From contig CACVBU010000501.1 in NCBI GenBank assembly GCA_902728285.1, forward strand, positions 451,349 through 515,348: a stretch of 64,000 bases of DNA. Direction: 5' to 3'. The position numbers and the translations under genes were made by a program. The notes under the pieces are model-generated. The model worked only from the letters and a program-made list of their open reading frames with translations. It searched no databases and was not told the DNA's origin. The stretch is from Clytia hemisphaerica (lineage: Eukaryota > Cnidaria > Hydrozoa > Leptothecata > Clytiidae). Below are positions 23,352-35,182 of the stretch, in pieces; position 1 is the first letter of the stretch; each line of letters begins with the position of its first letter.

Positions 23352-23626
23352 CCTTAATTTAAGAAATTTTGGCGCGGAAATAAAACTAAGTTCCCGCCAA
23401 ATTAAATTCTTGATAGATTAAGTTTTTTTTTATGTCCGATTTTTCACAATTTACCCCCGATATCAATGTTTTCAACCTGATTTCGGATTTAAAGATCCCT
23501 CATCCGCCAAATTAAATTCACGCCAAAATTAGCTCTTTCCCTGATCCGCCAAATAAAATTACCTACGAAAAAACTTTTTTAGCCATCCGCCAAATTAAAT
23601 TTCCGCCAAAATTTCTTCCCTTAAGG
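23352..23626. mobile_element. MITE-like element, TTTGGCGG family, TA duplication
   Basis: Ends are CCTTAATTTAAGAAATTTTG and the near complement (CAAAATTTCTTCCCTTAAGG), flanked by TA (23350-23351, 23627-23628). The body carries several CCGCCAAATTAAATT words in both orientations. It is a 275-bp relative of the element at 448-788. Confidence 0.82.
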
Positions 23627-23939
23627 TACTTTTAAAGCTGTTTTAGCTTTCTTAAACCAAAGATTTTCGCCTGCTGCGCTGAATTACAAAGAAAACTTTC
23701 ATTTTTTAAGCCAAATCAATGTTCAAATGTTCCAAAATGTCCGAGTAACGTTTTACCAATTACAGGCCACGTTACTACAGTAGTAATGATCCATCTATCA
23801 TCGCAGTGCAATTGGTGATAGCAGACGACCTATCACAAGGGGCATGGTGTTCTCTTTGATAATGTGGGCACACATGAGGCGGTGGGCATTCACAGGAGGA
23901 GACGACGTGGTGTTGAAGTGATATCCATATCGACGACCA

Positions 23940-25252
23940 TCAGTTGTTGGGCAAGGGGTTTGTTGACCAATTTGAAACAAAAAAGAGTTTGAATATAATT
24001 AGAATACATTTGAACCACAACAACATGTACACAAACTCCTGAAACAAAATCATGAAATCATTTATTAGGGGGGGGGTGGCCTGGGCAGAAACATGGGAGG
24101 GTACACCACGTTTGTCATAGGTGAGAAACTTCTTTGGTTTCCCAATACGTTTTGGACGACCAAATTGAAGACATTCATGATATGCGAGTTGGTGGCTTGA
24201 TGTCGAAGGTTCATCCTCAAATTCATCCTTGGAGCCGTCGGAGATTTCATCTTTAGTACTATTCAATAATTGATCTGATATGATAGGGGAGACACTATGA
24301 TGACCAGATTCTTCTAGAACCACATCCTCAGCATCAGAATCTCCTAGTTCAGACTGATCTTGCAAACCAGCGTTATCAGGATGAAGGTACCCGCTCGAGT
24401 CATCACTTTGAGCCCTCTCACTCAAACCTCCAACGGAATGAGGAGGTACCTCTGAATCATCTAAAGTACAAACAGGCCTGCTCGATCAATCAGCCCGCCG
24501 TTAGTTGTATGGAAGTACCCGCTCGAGTCTAGTGCTCGGTGAACCTCCTGGCTCGAATCACCAACGGAATGAGAAGGTACCACCGAATTATCACTCAGCC
24601 CACCGTTAGTTGTATGGAAGTACCCGCTCGAGTCTAGTGCTCGGTGAACCTCCTGGCTCGAATCACCAACGGAATGGGAAGGTACCACCGAATCATCAAT
24701 CAGCCCACCGTTAGTTGTATGGAAGTACCCGCTCGAGTCTAGTGCTCGGTGAACCTCCTGGCTCGAATCACCAACGGAATGAGAAGGTACCGCCGAATCA
24801 TCTAAGGTACAAACAGGCCTGCTCGAATCATCACTCAGCCCACCGTTAGTTGTATGGAAGTACCTGCTCGAGTCTAGTGCTTGGTGAACCTCCTGGCTCG
24901 AATCACCAACGGAATGAGAAGGTACCACCGAATCATCACTCAGCCCACAGTTAGTTGTATGGAAGTACCCGCTCGAGTCTAGTGCTTGGTGAGCCTCCTG
25001 GCTCGAATCACCAACAGGATGAGAAAGTACCACCGAATCATCTACGATTCCGGTGCTTGAATCATCAGGTGTAGGTCCATGCTGTACAATATATATGAGT
25101 GGTGTCTCAAAAAATTCAAGATCTGCGCTTGACAACTTCCTCATTTCCCTTGCTTGATTAACAGATTCTTGAGCTGTCACAGTGGGTTCAATGACAACAG
25201 GGGTCAAAGTAGTATGACTCTTGTTCGCCTCGATTCTAGTATGTGCTCTCCT
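23940..25252 (-). pseudogene. Retroelement-like C-terminal region with 35-residue repeats, frameshifted
   Basis: The frame opens near 25252 and encodes an N-terminal stretch (TPVVIEPTVTAQESVNQA), then five or six 35-residue repeats containing SSGYFHTTNGGL and VVPSHSVGDSSQEVH. It hits a stop at 24461. The same protein resumes in another frame from about 24440: acidic sequence, then GRPKRIGKPKKFLTYDKRGV, which resembles the tail of Ty3/Gypsy integrases. A 4-bp deletion near 24484 (GATCGAGC where sister repeats read GATGATTCGAGC) explains the shift. The retroelement assignment rests on that short basic tail; no LTR, reverse transcriptase or integrase core was found nearby. It may be a solo 3' remnant or a repeat-rich host gene. 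Confidence 0.5.
24490..25030. repeat. Coding minisatellite, 105-bp unit
   Basis: Five near-identical copies of CCACCGTTAGTTGTATGGAA followed by GTACCCGCTCGAGTCTAG and so on, 105 bp apart. One interval is longer because it holds an extra piece (TACAAACAGGCCTGCTCGA). The unit length is a multiple of three, so copy-number change preserves the frame. Confidence 0.9.
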
Positions 25253-27109
25253 TTAGCTTTTGAACACCTTTTTCATGTGACACTGCTAATTGTGCGTACC
25301 CTATTAGTGTACTGCTTTTTATTACTGTACTATTTTATTACTGTACTATTTTTGAACTTTTTGAACTTTTTAAACTTTTATGAATTTTAATCTAACAAAT
25401 CTAATTTAAAATTGTATAAATTACCTATTTATTCTAATTTTTTATATCTTTATCTTAGCTATTAAACATTTTTATTTTTGTATTTTTACGTAGAATTTGC
25501 GAGATTAAGTAGGCATTTTTTTGTCTTATGCAAATATAAAACTAGAACTAGCTAATGTTTAGTTGTTTACATTTGACATCCCTTCATTGTGACTCACGAG
25601 TATTTTGCAGAACAGATCAGTGTCTATGAGTCACCAGTCCACCATGCCCCTTTCTTGAGTGTTCTGTGTTTTTGTCTTTGCTGCCCATGCTCTTTGGGGC
25701 CTGGTAACGAGTTTGACCTTTCTGACCAAGCTCAATAAGAGCATGTGGATTTCACAGAGTTCTGGTTGAAGACCATACATGCTGTACCATTGCTAGAGCA
25801 GAAAATATCTTTATTTTATGTCATTTTGTAAATGACTTGTGTTTTCAATTTCTTCTGTCCAGTACCATCCACCAAACGTTTTCAGTAGCTTTCGGGTTAC
25901 TACATACACTGTTGAGTGTCTCATTGATATTAAAGTTTAAACGAATCAAGTGTAGAAGACTATGCAAAAAATCAACCATAGAATCATATAATTATTGTTT
26001 AAACACGATAACATAACCGAAATCGAGACAATTCAAACTATAATTCCTCAAAAACTTCTGAAATCATACTGAATCTAAACGGGAAAGGAATATATTTTAC
26101 CTTTAACGGAGAGAGTATCGGTACATATTTAACAGAACATTTCCAAAAATTATTCACAGGGGGAGGGACAGTTATACACAGTTTGTCTTTAAATTGGATG
26201 GTAGATTAACTTAATTAGAGTTTGGAAGTTTTAACTTTCTTTAACTTAGATGTATGAGAGTATCTCATCATTAGGCATTAGACAAAATGAGTCAGTAAGA
26301 GATTTCAGAAGTTTTTTGTAAAATATAACAAAATTAACAAGGTCAAAATTACATTACAAAAACACTTTCTACAAATTTACATCATTATATTACATTTTTT
26401 TGTTAAATAAGTCCAATAAGTCTAACAAGAACCGTCCACTTCCCCATCCCGCATGAACTGTAAAATATTGGTGGCGTAAAAAATATAAAAGTTGCGGCGC
26501 TGGAGCTATAAAATATTAATACATTCGAAACTCCCTTTAAATGAAATTCAACAGAATCCAAATACGTAAAACCCAACCATGTAGACAAAGCTACTTAGAG
26601 AAGTGACGATAATCTTTTTTAACGTTCGCAAAGTACATAAAGATAATCGTTGTTTTAAGGCTCTAAAACATGCTAAAAAGGAGTTTCACTCCGCCAAATT
26701 AAATAGCGTTTTAGAAAACAAAAGTTAGATTCCCATAAGGCGAGGCCAATTTAATTTGTTGTTTTACGGGCCAAACACCCTAAAAAGGCAGCAAAAACTA
26801 CTGAATATTGACAAAAATGCGAAATAGAAAACAAAAAAGACACAAAAGGCTCGAATTCGTGGATAAAATGAAAAATTAAAGCAATGAAAATAAAAATGTA
26901 CTGCCAAAATCAATTAAATTTTTATTTCGATTTTTTGAATTTCAGGGTCGCTAAAACAACTAATCAAATTGGTCTCGCCTAAGATAGTCACAATATATAG
27001 AAATATAAAATGTTCAAAATTTCCAACAAGAGTGTGCTTCCTCACTTTGTTACTTGTTAGTACGATCATAAAAAATACCAAAAAACAACATTAAATAACG
27101 GTTCTAATA
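25253..27109. other. Long non-coding stretch
   Basis: AT-rich sequence without a convincing exon on either strand. A partial TTTGGCG-type element remnant is visible at about 26690-26770 (CCGCCAAATTAAATAGCG). Otherwise nothing was recognised. Confidence 0.45.
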
Positions 27110-30100
27110 TTAGAAAAATAAACCATCTGCGAGTGAGCAATGCGAGCAGCGCCAATTGTCGAGGTTTTCTTCATTCACACAGGACTTGTGGAATAAATCG
27201 TCACATGTTGAGCACTTAAGCATTTTTCTATCATCAGGAAGTGAACATAAATAAGAAACTGATATGTATCTGACTGCCTCTCGTTTGATACTTCTTCTGT
27301 GGTTTGGTCCAGAAATGCGTGGAAAAGGTTTGATCATTCCATCTGTGAAACATTTGCTCATGTGACTTCTCATTTCGCTCTGATCATAACAAGCATCGAT
27401 AGGATTGTGTCCATTCACAATGTCAATGGTGTACGCGACAGCAAAAAATCCACAGTCGTTACCACCAACTTGTTTGTACACTTCGGGAAATGTGATTTCG
27501 AGTTTCTTGTTTAAAATCGCCATTGGATAGCATTGACAAAGTTGTTTAGCCAAAGCTGGCAAAACTTTCGTGTACAAACTGTCATAAACAATAACTTTGC
27601 CTGCCTTCAGCATAGATAACACCCAATGATTCGTACCATCATGATGGATCTGTAGACTATCGCAGTCTTTAGGTGCTGGTTCAAATTTATTCCTTTCTGC
27701 CAGATAGGTACTTTGAAAGCCTTTAATTTCTGGATGTTGTTCAGAGATTTTATCTTGTGCCCGATTTATCAACTCGCCACTTGCCCATTCGTTTTTTCTC
27801 GTAGATGTATGCTCTTCCTTTTTAGAAAACGAAAACGATTTTAAGGTAGTGACTGATTTCTGAGAAATTTTTTTCATCTTCTTTGTATTTCCTGGCTTTG
27901 TTGGAGGATCGATAGCTTTCCTTTTCTTCCCCTTTTTGCCAAAGAAATCTGTTCTGTCGCAAGCAGACGTGGTGGTAGCAAAAACGGTCTCTTCTCGATC
28001 GAAAGCTTTCCTTTTATTGAAATTGATTGGGCGGTCGAAACAAGAGCTTTCAAGCCAAACTGGTTGGTGATCAGAATCCTTGAATTTTACCAAGTAGACA
28101 TACTCATGTGATACTTATTGTTTTGAGGTTCCTCACATTCGACGGTATCTTCTGTGTTGGCTGTTGTTGAAGGTTTAGGTGATTCCGGATTTGTTTCAAT
28201 ATGTTCTTCTCCGCAGCTTTCGAACTCTTCTGACTCGCGTTCAGCCTTGAAATATTCATTTATCTTCTTCTCCTTATCCATAACAGACTGTGTTAGAAGG
28301 ATCGATGGACTAATTTCTGTCAACATTCGAAGTGCATAAAAATTGTCAATAGACCCATTAAAGCAGTTTTCTTTAGGAATGGAATCCGTACCATTCTGAT
28401 GCAGAAAATCAAGACCGCATTGGTTTTCCAACCATTGAATTCCATCCTCGCAATATTCCCTGTACAATTCAACACCCATTTTGACTCCATCTTTGTATGC
28501 TTGCCGTTGATGGTTTAGAAACTCCAGGAATGTTTCGGGGTATTTGTATTCTGTTACTTTTGCGCTTTGAAGTTTATGAGACAATCTTCGGCGATTTGTT
28601 GAGTTTAGCTTTTTGGCACCTGCAGCAATAAGTTCCTCTTCCATTAAATGGTTCATCTGGACTTTGGAAACACGATGAATGATATCCAAAAGTGTTGGTT
28701 GGGCGTCCAATGACTGGAATTGGTTCGTCGTACCCTGGACTTCACTGATGATGCGCTCTGTGTCTTTGGTTCCACATTTGAATGGAGATAACGCAGTCGG
28801 GCCAAGATGTTTGAAATGTAAAAAAATGGTCAGCATGTAAGATGTTGCACTCGCAAATAAAATTTCCGCAGTTTTGTAGCAACCATATGTTAAGAAGAAA
28901 CTTCTCTTTGCTGGCTCCTTTGCAGCTTTCGGTGCAGCTGTCAATCTTTTCTTCTTAAGCTGAAGTATCTTCCTCCAAATTCGCAGGACAGTTATGCCAG
29001 TTGAGATACTTGTTTGCATGTATATTGGATCGGACGATGGGTTTAAAAAGGGCTCGAACAAATAGATGACGGCACGCAAGTAAAGCACAGTCCCCTCTGC
29101 TCCATTCACATTCTTTTCCAGCATATCAGCGACACTAGGTTGAAATACTTTAATTGCAGCATCACAATTTTGATCTAGGTAACGCGCAAACAACAAATCA
29201 TTGTTGCTGAACGGGCACTCTAATGAACTTTCCGTTTCGTCACACTTTAGTTTTAACTCTTTCAGGTGCGTTATGGCAGCACTGTATGTCACTTTGGGGT
29301 TCGGGAAAAAGTTCATTTCCAACGTATTGTATTTGAGACATCTCAAAAAGAGGCGCCATGGTCGTAATCGAGAAATGCTATTGAAGGCAATGGACCGAAG
29401 TAGGGTGAAGCATAACAACTTTCTCCAATGCTCAATGTTAAGTACTTGACGCCTTCCTTCATAGCTTCCTTGTTGGGGGACATCAAGGATAATGCGGCTG
29501 CCAATTGAAAGCCAGCGGAGTCGGTCGAGTGACCGATCAAATTCAACGGGTTGATTTTTAAGCTATTGTCTTCGTTCAAAAAAGATTTTGTTCTAATCAC
29601 ATCCCAGATCTTAAGTAGATGGGGACCACAATAACCAGAGTTAGGGGTTGGCCATACAAGGAACACAATTGGTTTACTCGCTATTCCAGATCCTGATGTA
29701 AAATTGTGGATTGCGGTGTCTTTGGCAAGTTGATTTGTTTTAATAATTCCATCTACATAATCTTTCAAAGCAGAGTACTGATCAATTGAATTCTTTGAAA
29801 GGATATCATCTAAATACTTTCTTTCGTCATTCCATCGGTTCAAATCAGCGTCCCACCATTGACCTATCAATTCAATTTTGCCATTTTGGTCCATGAGTGG
29901 AGAAATATAACGCAATGTTCTTGCCTCGTCGGAACATTCCACAACAGGACGATTAGCATACCGCTCAGTAGCAGTTTCAATGGCGTTGTTGTTGAATCCA
30001 AGGTTGATCTTCGCAGGTTTCGCATGTTCAGAAGCACATGTTTTTCCTGGCAATCCAAAAAGGCTTTGTAAAAGACTATAATTGGTGGTTCTAAGGTGGT

Positions 30101-32315
30101 TTTTATAGAGGCACGCAACGTTTTTTATCAGCAAAGTAAACTTGTGATTCACCCCAGATTTCATTTTTAGGAGCAGATTCTTCAGTAAAGCAAACTGTAT
30201 GGATTCCCGCTTATCGCGTTGTTCAAAGAGTGAGATGAGATCGATAGTCATTTTCTTAATGTCGTCATCCAGATAGGACTGCATTAGAATTTTTTGCCAC
30301 GCCTTTTTGCTATAAAGGGTTCTGGAAAGTCTTTTGTTTTGCAACTTCAGTTCCTTGTTTTCTTTCTCGATGCTTATGTTATACTCGTCCATTTTTTCTT
30401 TAGTTGCATAAGAAGTTCGAAAACCTCTTTGGCCGATTCTTGACTCACGTGTTGGCAAGGAAGCATTTTGTCGCTTGGAAATGAGATCTTTGAAAGAAAC
30501 TCATTGTGCATAGCAATTGATACATGTAAATGGATGTGGACCAACATTGAAAGCAGTACCCAAACATGGAGGATCCAAAGATTTAATGCCTCCGTCAATT
30601 TCAAGAGTTTTACCATTTAATATGATGACCGACTTACCAGGTACAAACACAGACCTGTATGATTGCTTTGACTCATAATTGAGTTCATTGTAGTCTTGAG
30701 GATGCTTTTCCCGCTATTTATCAAACTTGGAACAAACAGCATGGCCATGTTCAGGAGCGCATTTTTTCCACAATTCTTTTTTCTTGAAGAGAGTTTTGGG
30801 CTGCATACTTCGGATGTTTCTTTTATCCTTCAATTCTTGAACAAAATGATGATCCCAGAAAAAATGACATGCTACTGTTTTTCCTTTTCCAGTCGACTTG
30901 AAGTAATTACTGATGTATTGATCTGGTTTCTTTTTTAAACTTGCTGAAAAGTCCTGACAGACTGACCTTTCAAAAAATTGAATCGCTTCTTTATGGTGCG
31001 ATGTAATTGAATGATCATAAAGCTGAAGAAAACCTTGAAATCTGCCGAGACCGATATTGCATCCACTACCTTGAGATTTCATAAAGTCACCATACAAAGG
31101 ACATATTTCACAAGAAAATTCAAGATGACATTGCGAGTCAGCAAGTGTGAACTGCGGAAGCACATAGCCAAGTTTGAGAAAATCGAAGAAATTTGAAGAT
31201 GAGCTGCATACAGGAATCGGTGTAAAAGAACCGCAAAGAAATGCCTTCAGTCTTTTTTCCGTTTCAGATGTAGAAAACTTGGCCCGAGTGAAAATTGTTC
31301 CGTATTTTGTCGACGTTATTTCCATTGGAGGAAAAACTGAATCCAAGAATCTATCAAATGTTGTGCAATCAGAAGGCATATTAACTGTTGTCATGGCCTT
31401 GTAATTTTGAAAATGCCTTGAAAAAAGAAGAGCATTAAATTTGTGTGATTCTTTTTTTTTCTGTCTGAATGAAAATGACTTTTCATGATATACGGGCTCC
31501 TCAAGTTTATTTTTCATTGTATCTGTTTTTTTATAAAAATCAAAAAGTGCTTTCTTTATCTTATCTTTTCTGGTCTTCAAAGCAACGTTTTCTCGATTGA
31601 CAGAGTTTGGAGCGATATCAGGACTGTCAGCATTTATGATGAGAACATCAGCACTGTCAGCATTCGCAGTGAGAACTTCAGGATAGTTAGCTTTCGCAGT
31701 AAGAACTTCAGCATTGCCAGCATTCGCAGTGAGAACTTCAGGATAGTCAGCATTCGCAGTGAGAACTTCAAGATAGTCAGCATTTGCAGTGAGAACGTCA
31801 GGATAGTCAGCATTTGCATTGAGAACTTCAGCATTGTCAGCATTCGCAGTGAGAACTGCAGCATTGTCAGCATTCGCAGTCAGAACTTCAGGATAGTCAG
31901 CTTTTGCAGTAAGAACTTCAGCATTGTCAGCTTTTGCAGTCAGAACTTCAGGATAGACAGCATTTGTAGTGAGAACTTCAGGATAGTCAGCTTTTGCAGT
32001 GAGAACTTCAGGATAGTCAGCATTTGCATTGGCAGTGGTGAGAGCTTTTTTGCGACTGGAGCTTTGTTTAAGATTCGATAGATTGACACCAGTAATAATC
32101 TTTTCATACTTTCTCTTTCGATTTCTTTTTCTACCAATCGTGTAAACGATATTTCTCCTGGCAAGATTTCGTTCTAAAGCTTCTTGAAAGAGTTCATTGG
32201 ATGTACTAGTTTTTGAAGATTCTGCGTCATATTTGCATTTGATTTTCGATATAGCGCAATACTGTCCATCAGTTTTAAACAAGTTATTTGAAAACCAAGA
32301 ATTTAACTCATCCAT
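27110..32315 (-). pseudogene. Multi-domain transposon protein: repeat, transposase-like, chromo-like, Ulp1 protease, PHD-like; broken
   Basis: Four minus-strand ORFs are consecutive pieces of one protein. 32315-30714 (ATG start) has about 14 copies of a decapeptide (ADYPEVLTAN) and a Cys/His region (CEICPLYGDFM, ACHFFWDHHF). TAG at 30714-30716 and TGA at 30501-30503 interrupt, but the frame carries on coding (GKTLEIDGGIKSLDPPC) into 30458-29343, which has a coiled coil, then GYCGPHLLKIWDV, IGHSTDSAGFQLAAALSLM and PLPSIAFLDYDH. A frameshift near 29350 leads to 29418-28087 (FLRCLKYNTLEMNFF). A second shift near 28100 leads to 28093-27110. The last part has a chromo-like YLVKFKDSDHQPVWLE; a Ulp1/C48 protease signature with H in GTNHWVLS, D in VIVYDSL and QVGGNDCGFF; and a PHD-like C4-H-C3 end (KCSTC, FHKSC, WRCSHC). 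The transposase family is not one I can name. Confidence 0.6.
31640..32030. repeat. Coding minisatellite, 30-bp unit, about 14 copies
   Basis: On the plus strand the unit reads like GCATTTGCAGTGAGAACTTC plus AGGATAGTCA. On the minus strand it encodes the decapeptide repeat near the N-terminus of the multi-domain protein. The plus-strand ORF across it is a mirror artefact. Confidence 0.9.
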
Positions 32316-32768
32316 AGTGCACTAAAAATTACATACATATGTTTTGAAGAGTACGTAAGAAAGACGTGAACTTTTTCAGCAAGTACTTTTTCTTTTTTAT
32401 ATAAGGTATTTGAATTTGAGGGAATCAGAAGCTATATACTAACGTTTACTAAAAGTAGTAAATAATACTTTATTTCAAGTCCCGTAGTGTTAGCTACTAA
32501 AACGGTGAATAATCACAATACTGTATAAATAAATTCAAACATTTCAACAGGGCCCAAAGAACGAGGGGTAAGAAAAGGGTAAAAGGTAAAGAGAGCGTTT
32601 AAAATTCTACAAGAAGAGAATTAAACTTGACCAATAAAAGGAGGGTTTACGGAAGGGTTTGGACTATAATTTTGGTATTCTTTCTTTTTGAAAGAAAAAA
32701 AAACAGAAAAATCTTCGTATTTTTGTCCCTATTCTCTATATCTTATAACTTAAAAAAAAAAAAAAAAA

Positions 32769-33415
32769 TTAGCGACACTCTGTGATACTTCTAAACATGA
32801 TAGGACTATCAGGTGTCACTATCAAAAATTGGCTTTTGCTTTTTGCTCTAAATATATAATTAGTAAATGCTGCTAAAAATTTGTATTTACATGGTTTTCT
32901 GAAAAGAAAATCAGCGACACTCTATGATACTTCTAAACCTAATAGGACTATCAGGCGTCACTCGAGTGTTGAAGATTATTATCAAATATTGGATTTTGCT
33001 TTTTGCTTTTAAACATATGTAGTAAACGCTGTTAAAAATTTGTATTTACATGGTTTTCTGAAAAGAAAATCAGCAACACTCTATGATACTTGTAAACCTG
33101 ATAGGACTATCAGGCGTCACTCGAGTGTTGAATATTATTATCAAAAATTAGATTTAGCTTTTTGCTTTTAAACATATGTAGTAAACGCTGTTAAAAATTT
33201 GTATTTACATGGTTTTCTGAAAAGAAAATCAGCAACACTCTATGATACTTGTAAACCTGATAGGACTATCAGGCGTCACTCGAGTGTTGAAGATTATTAA
33301 CAAAAATTAGATTTTGCTTTTTGCTTTTAAACTTATGTAGTAAACGCTGTTAAAAATTTGTATTTTCTGAAAAAAAATCAGCAACACTCTATGATACTTG
33401 TAAACCTGATCATTT
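32769..33415. repeat. Tandem array, 140-160 bp unit, four to five copies
   Basis: Units contain CAGCGACACTCTATGATACT, CTGATAGGACTATCAGGCGT, CACTCGAGTGTTGAAG and TGTAGTAAACGCTGTTAAAA. The word CTGATAGGACTATCAG is itself a palindrome. Starts are near 32770, 32912, 33072, 33229 and 33379; the last copy is cut short. Confidence 0.88.
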
Positions 33416-34386
33416 TACATTGAAAGTACGAGTCGGTCGGGCGGTAAAAAATCTTGTCGGAAAATTCAAAACTGACCAGCATTGAGTCCAAATGAAAATG
33501 GTAGCGCGGTTGCTGAAAAATCATCTTTATAGCACAGAAGCACCAAAAAATCTTTGAAATGCGAGATCTAGCACTGTCGAGGCAAAAGATTTGCGTTTCA
33601 TTCAAGAAATCGCAAATTGCTCCAGATCACCATTTTGTTTTTATAATTGAACGTAAATGGGTCATCGACAAAAGATTTTCAAATTTTTTAATCGGCATTT
33701 GGCCGATTAGGGGGGGAGGGGGTCCAGCTAATGACCAATAAAAAGTAAGTTTCCCATTCAATTTCTCTTTCGTTTCCCATCACGCCATCTTTTGCTATAT
33801 TTTTCTAATGTGGTTGTTTTGATTTACATCCGCCATCTTTATAGCATAACAACAAAGCTTATTAGCAGGCGTTCATGCGTGAGCGCTTTCCACGCTATCA
33901 TAGAGTAGCTAAAACTTCAGGACATAAGAGTATAAACAAACATGGTAGCTAGTTTTGTTTTTGGCTCTGTATCACACTCATAACATAAGTTATAACAATC
34001 TTCTGTAGACGTTTTGAAGTCTTTACTGGTACTAATATTTATTCCTTGCTGCATTCCTGTATATTATATACTAACACTATAGTCTTGTTTTTTTTCATCA
34101 TAGAAAGATTTATTAAATGAAAAAAGAATAAATAAAGGAATGACAAAAGAACAAAAAGTGTCAATTCAAAAAAAATTTTTTTGGCTGAATGGGGGTACCT
34201 AACTCAAAGCAATTTCTCAAGGGGACCTAAATTGCTGGGGGCACCATGCTCAATGTGGGTACCTGAAAATTGGGCTGAAACCATGAACGTGTTATTAAAA
34301 GAATCAGAATCGGTTAAACAAGCTTCTCAGATCATTTGCCACATTTCTTTAGAATTTTGGTAAATTGATTAAAATTTTGGTGCATG
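33416..34386. other. Non-coding stretch
   Basis: No exon or recognised repeat. Short ORFs here lack coding character. A G-rich patch is present at about 33712-33722. Confidence 0.4.
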
Positions 34387-34392
34387 TTTACA

Positions 34393-35035
34393 CAGGGCTG
34401 CAAATAAGCGTAGGTCATCGGTGGTCAATGTCTGACTGAAAAAGCCATTTGACCGACTGAAAATCATTTGTGTCGGTCATGATGTGTTGTCCGAATGAAA
34501 AAAACATTAATTTGAGTTGAAAACAAATCTTTCACACTCCTGTCTCTTTGTCTATTACTACTCTTTTACTTTCTTTTAGCTTTCAAGACTGTTTCTAAAG
34601 TTTACTTTGATTTCGTGCGTTTTTATTTTACTTTTTATCGACTTGCTATTTTTGTAACTTTCATCAGTGTTTTTAAGTTCACTTTTTGACTTGCTATCTT
34701 CGTAAACTTTCAAGGGTGTTTATAAGTTCACTTTTTATCGACTTGCTTTCTTCGTAACTTACAAGAGTGTCTCTAAGCTCACTTTTATCAACTCGTTATC
34801 TTTGTAACTTTCAAGGGTCTTTCTAAGTTCACTTTTATCGCATCGCTTTCTTTGCAACTTTTTGGTGAAAGTGACCTTCTTTTACCTTCTCTCTTTCTCC
34901 ATAACTTTCAAGACTGTATAATTTTAGAAAACTTATAGACTGAATGACCGACAGGATTTAAAGTTTGACCGACAGAATTTCATCTCAGTCCCGACATGAT
35001 GTCCGATTGACTAAAATCTTTTATTTGCAGCCCTG
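34393..35035. mobile_element. hAT-like non-autonomous element, 643 bp
   Basis: Ends are CAGGGCTGCAAATAA and the exact complement TTATTTGCAGCCCTG, flanked by TTTACA (34387-34392 and 35036-35041). CAGGG-type ends are typical of hAT elements, although the duplication seen is 6 bp rather than the usual 8. The body holds four or five diverged tandem copies of about 62 bp with the words TTCACTTTTATCGACTTGC and AACTTTCAAG. No transposase is present. Confidence 0.72.
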
Positions 35036-35182
35036 TTTACAGTCTTTAATGCAGCCTTGAAGAATGAATTTCTTGGAAATTAATATAACAACATCAAATA
35101 GAAATAGTTATCAGAAATTTAAAATGTCACCGTTAGTGTTGATTCATATTTTATCTTCCAATTTATTCCTGATTTCTTTTAG

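Noticed and set aside
31485..32081. 198-codon plus ORF with serine-rich repeats
   Set aside because: Antisense mirror of the 30-bp coding repeat of the minus-strand multi-domain protein.
33378..33605. 75-codon minus ORF
   Set aside because: Overlaps the end of a tandem array and has no domain or splice support.
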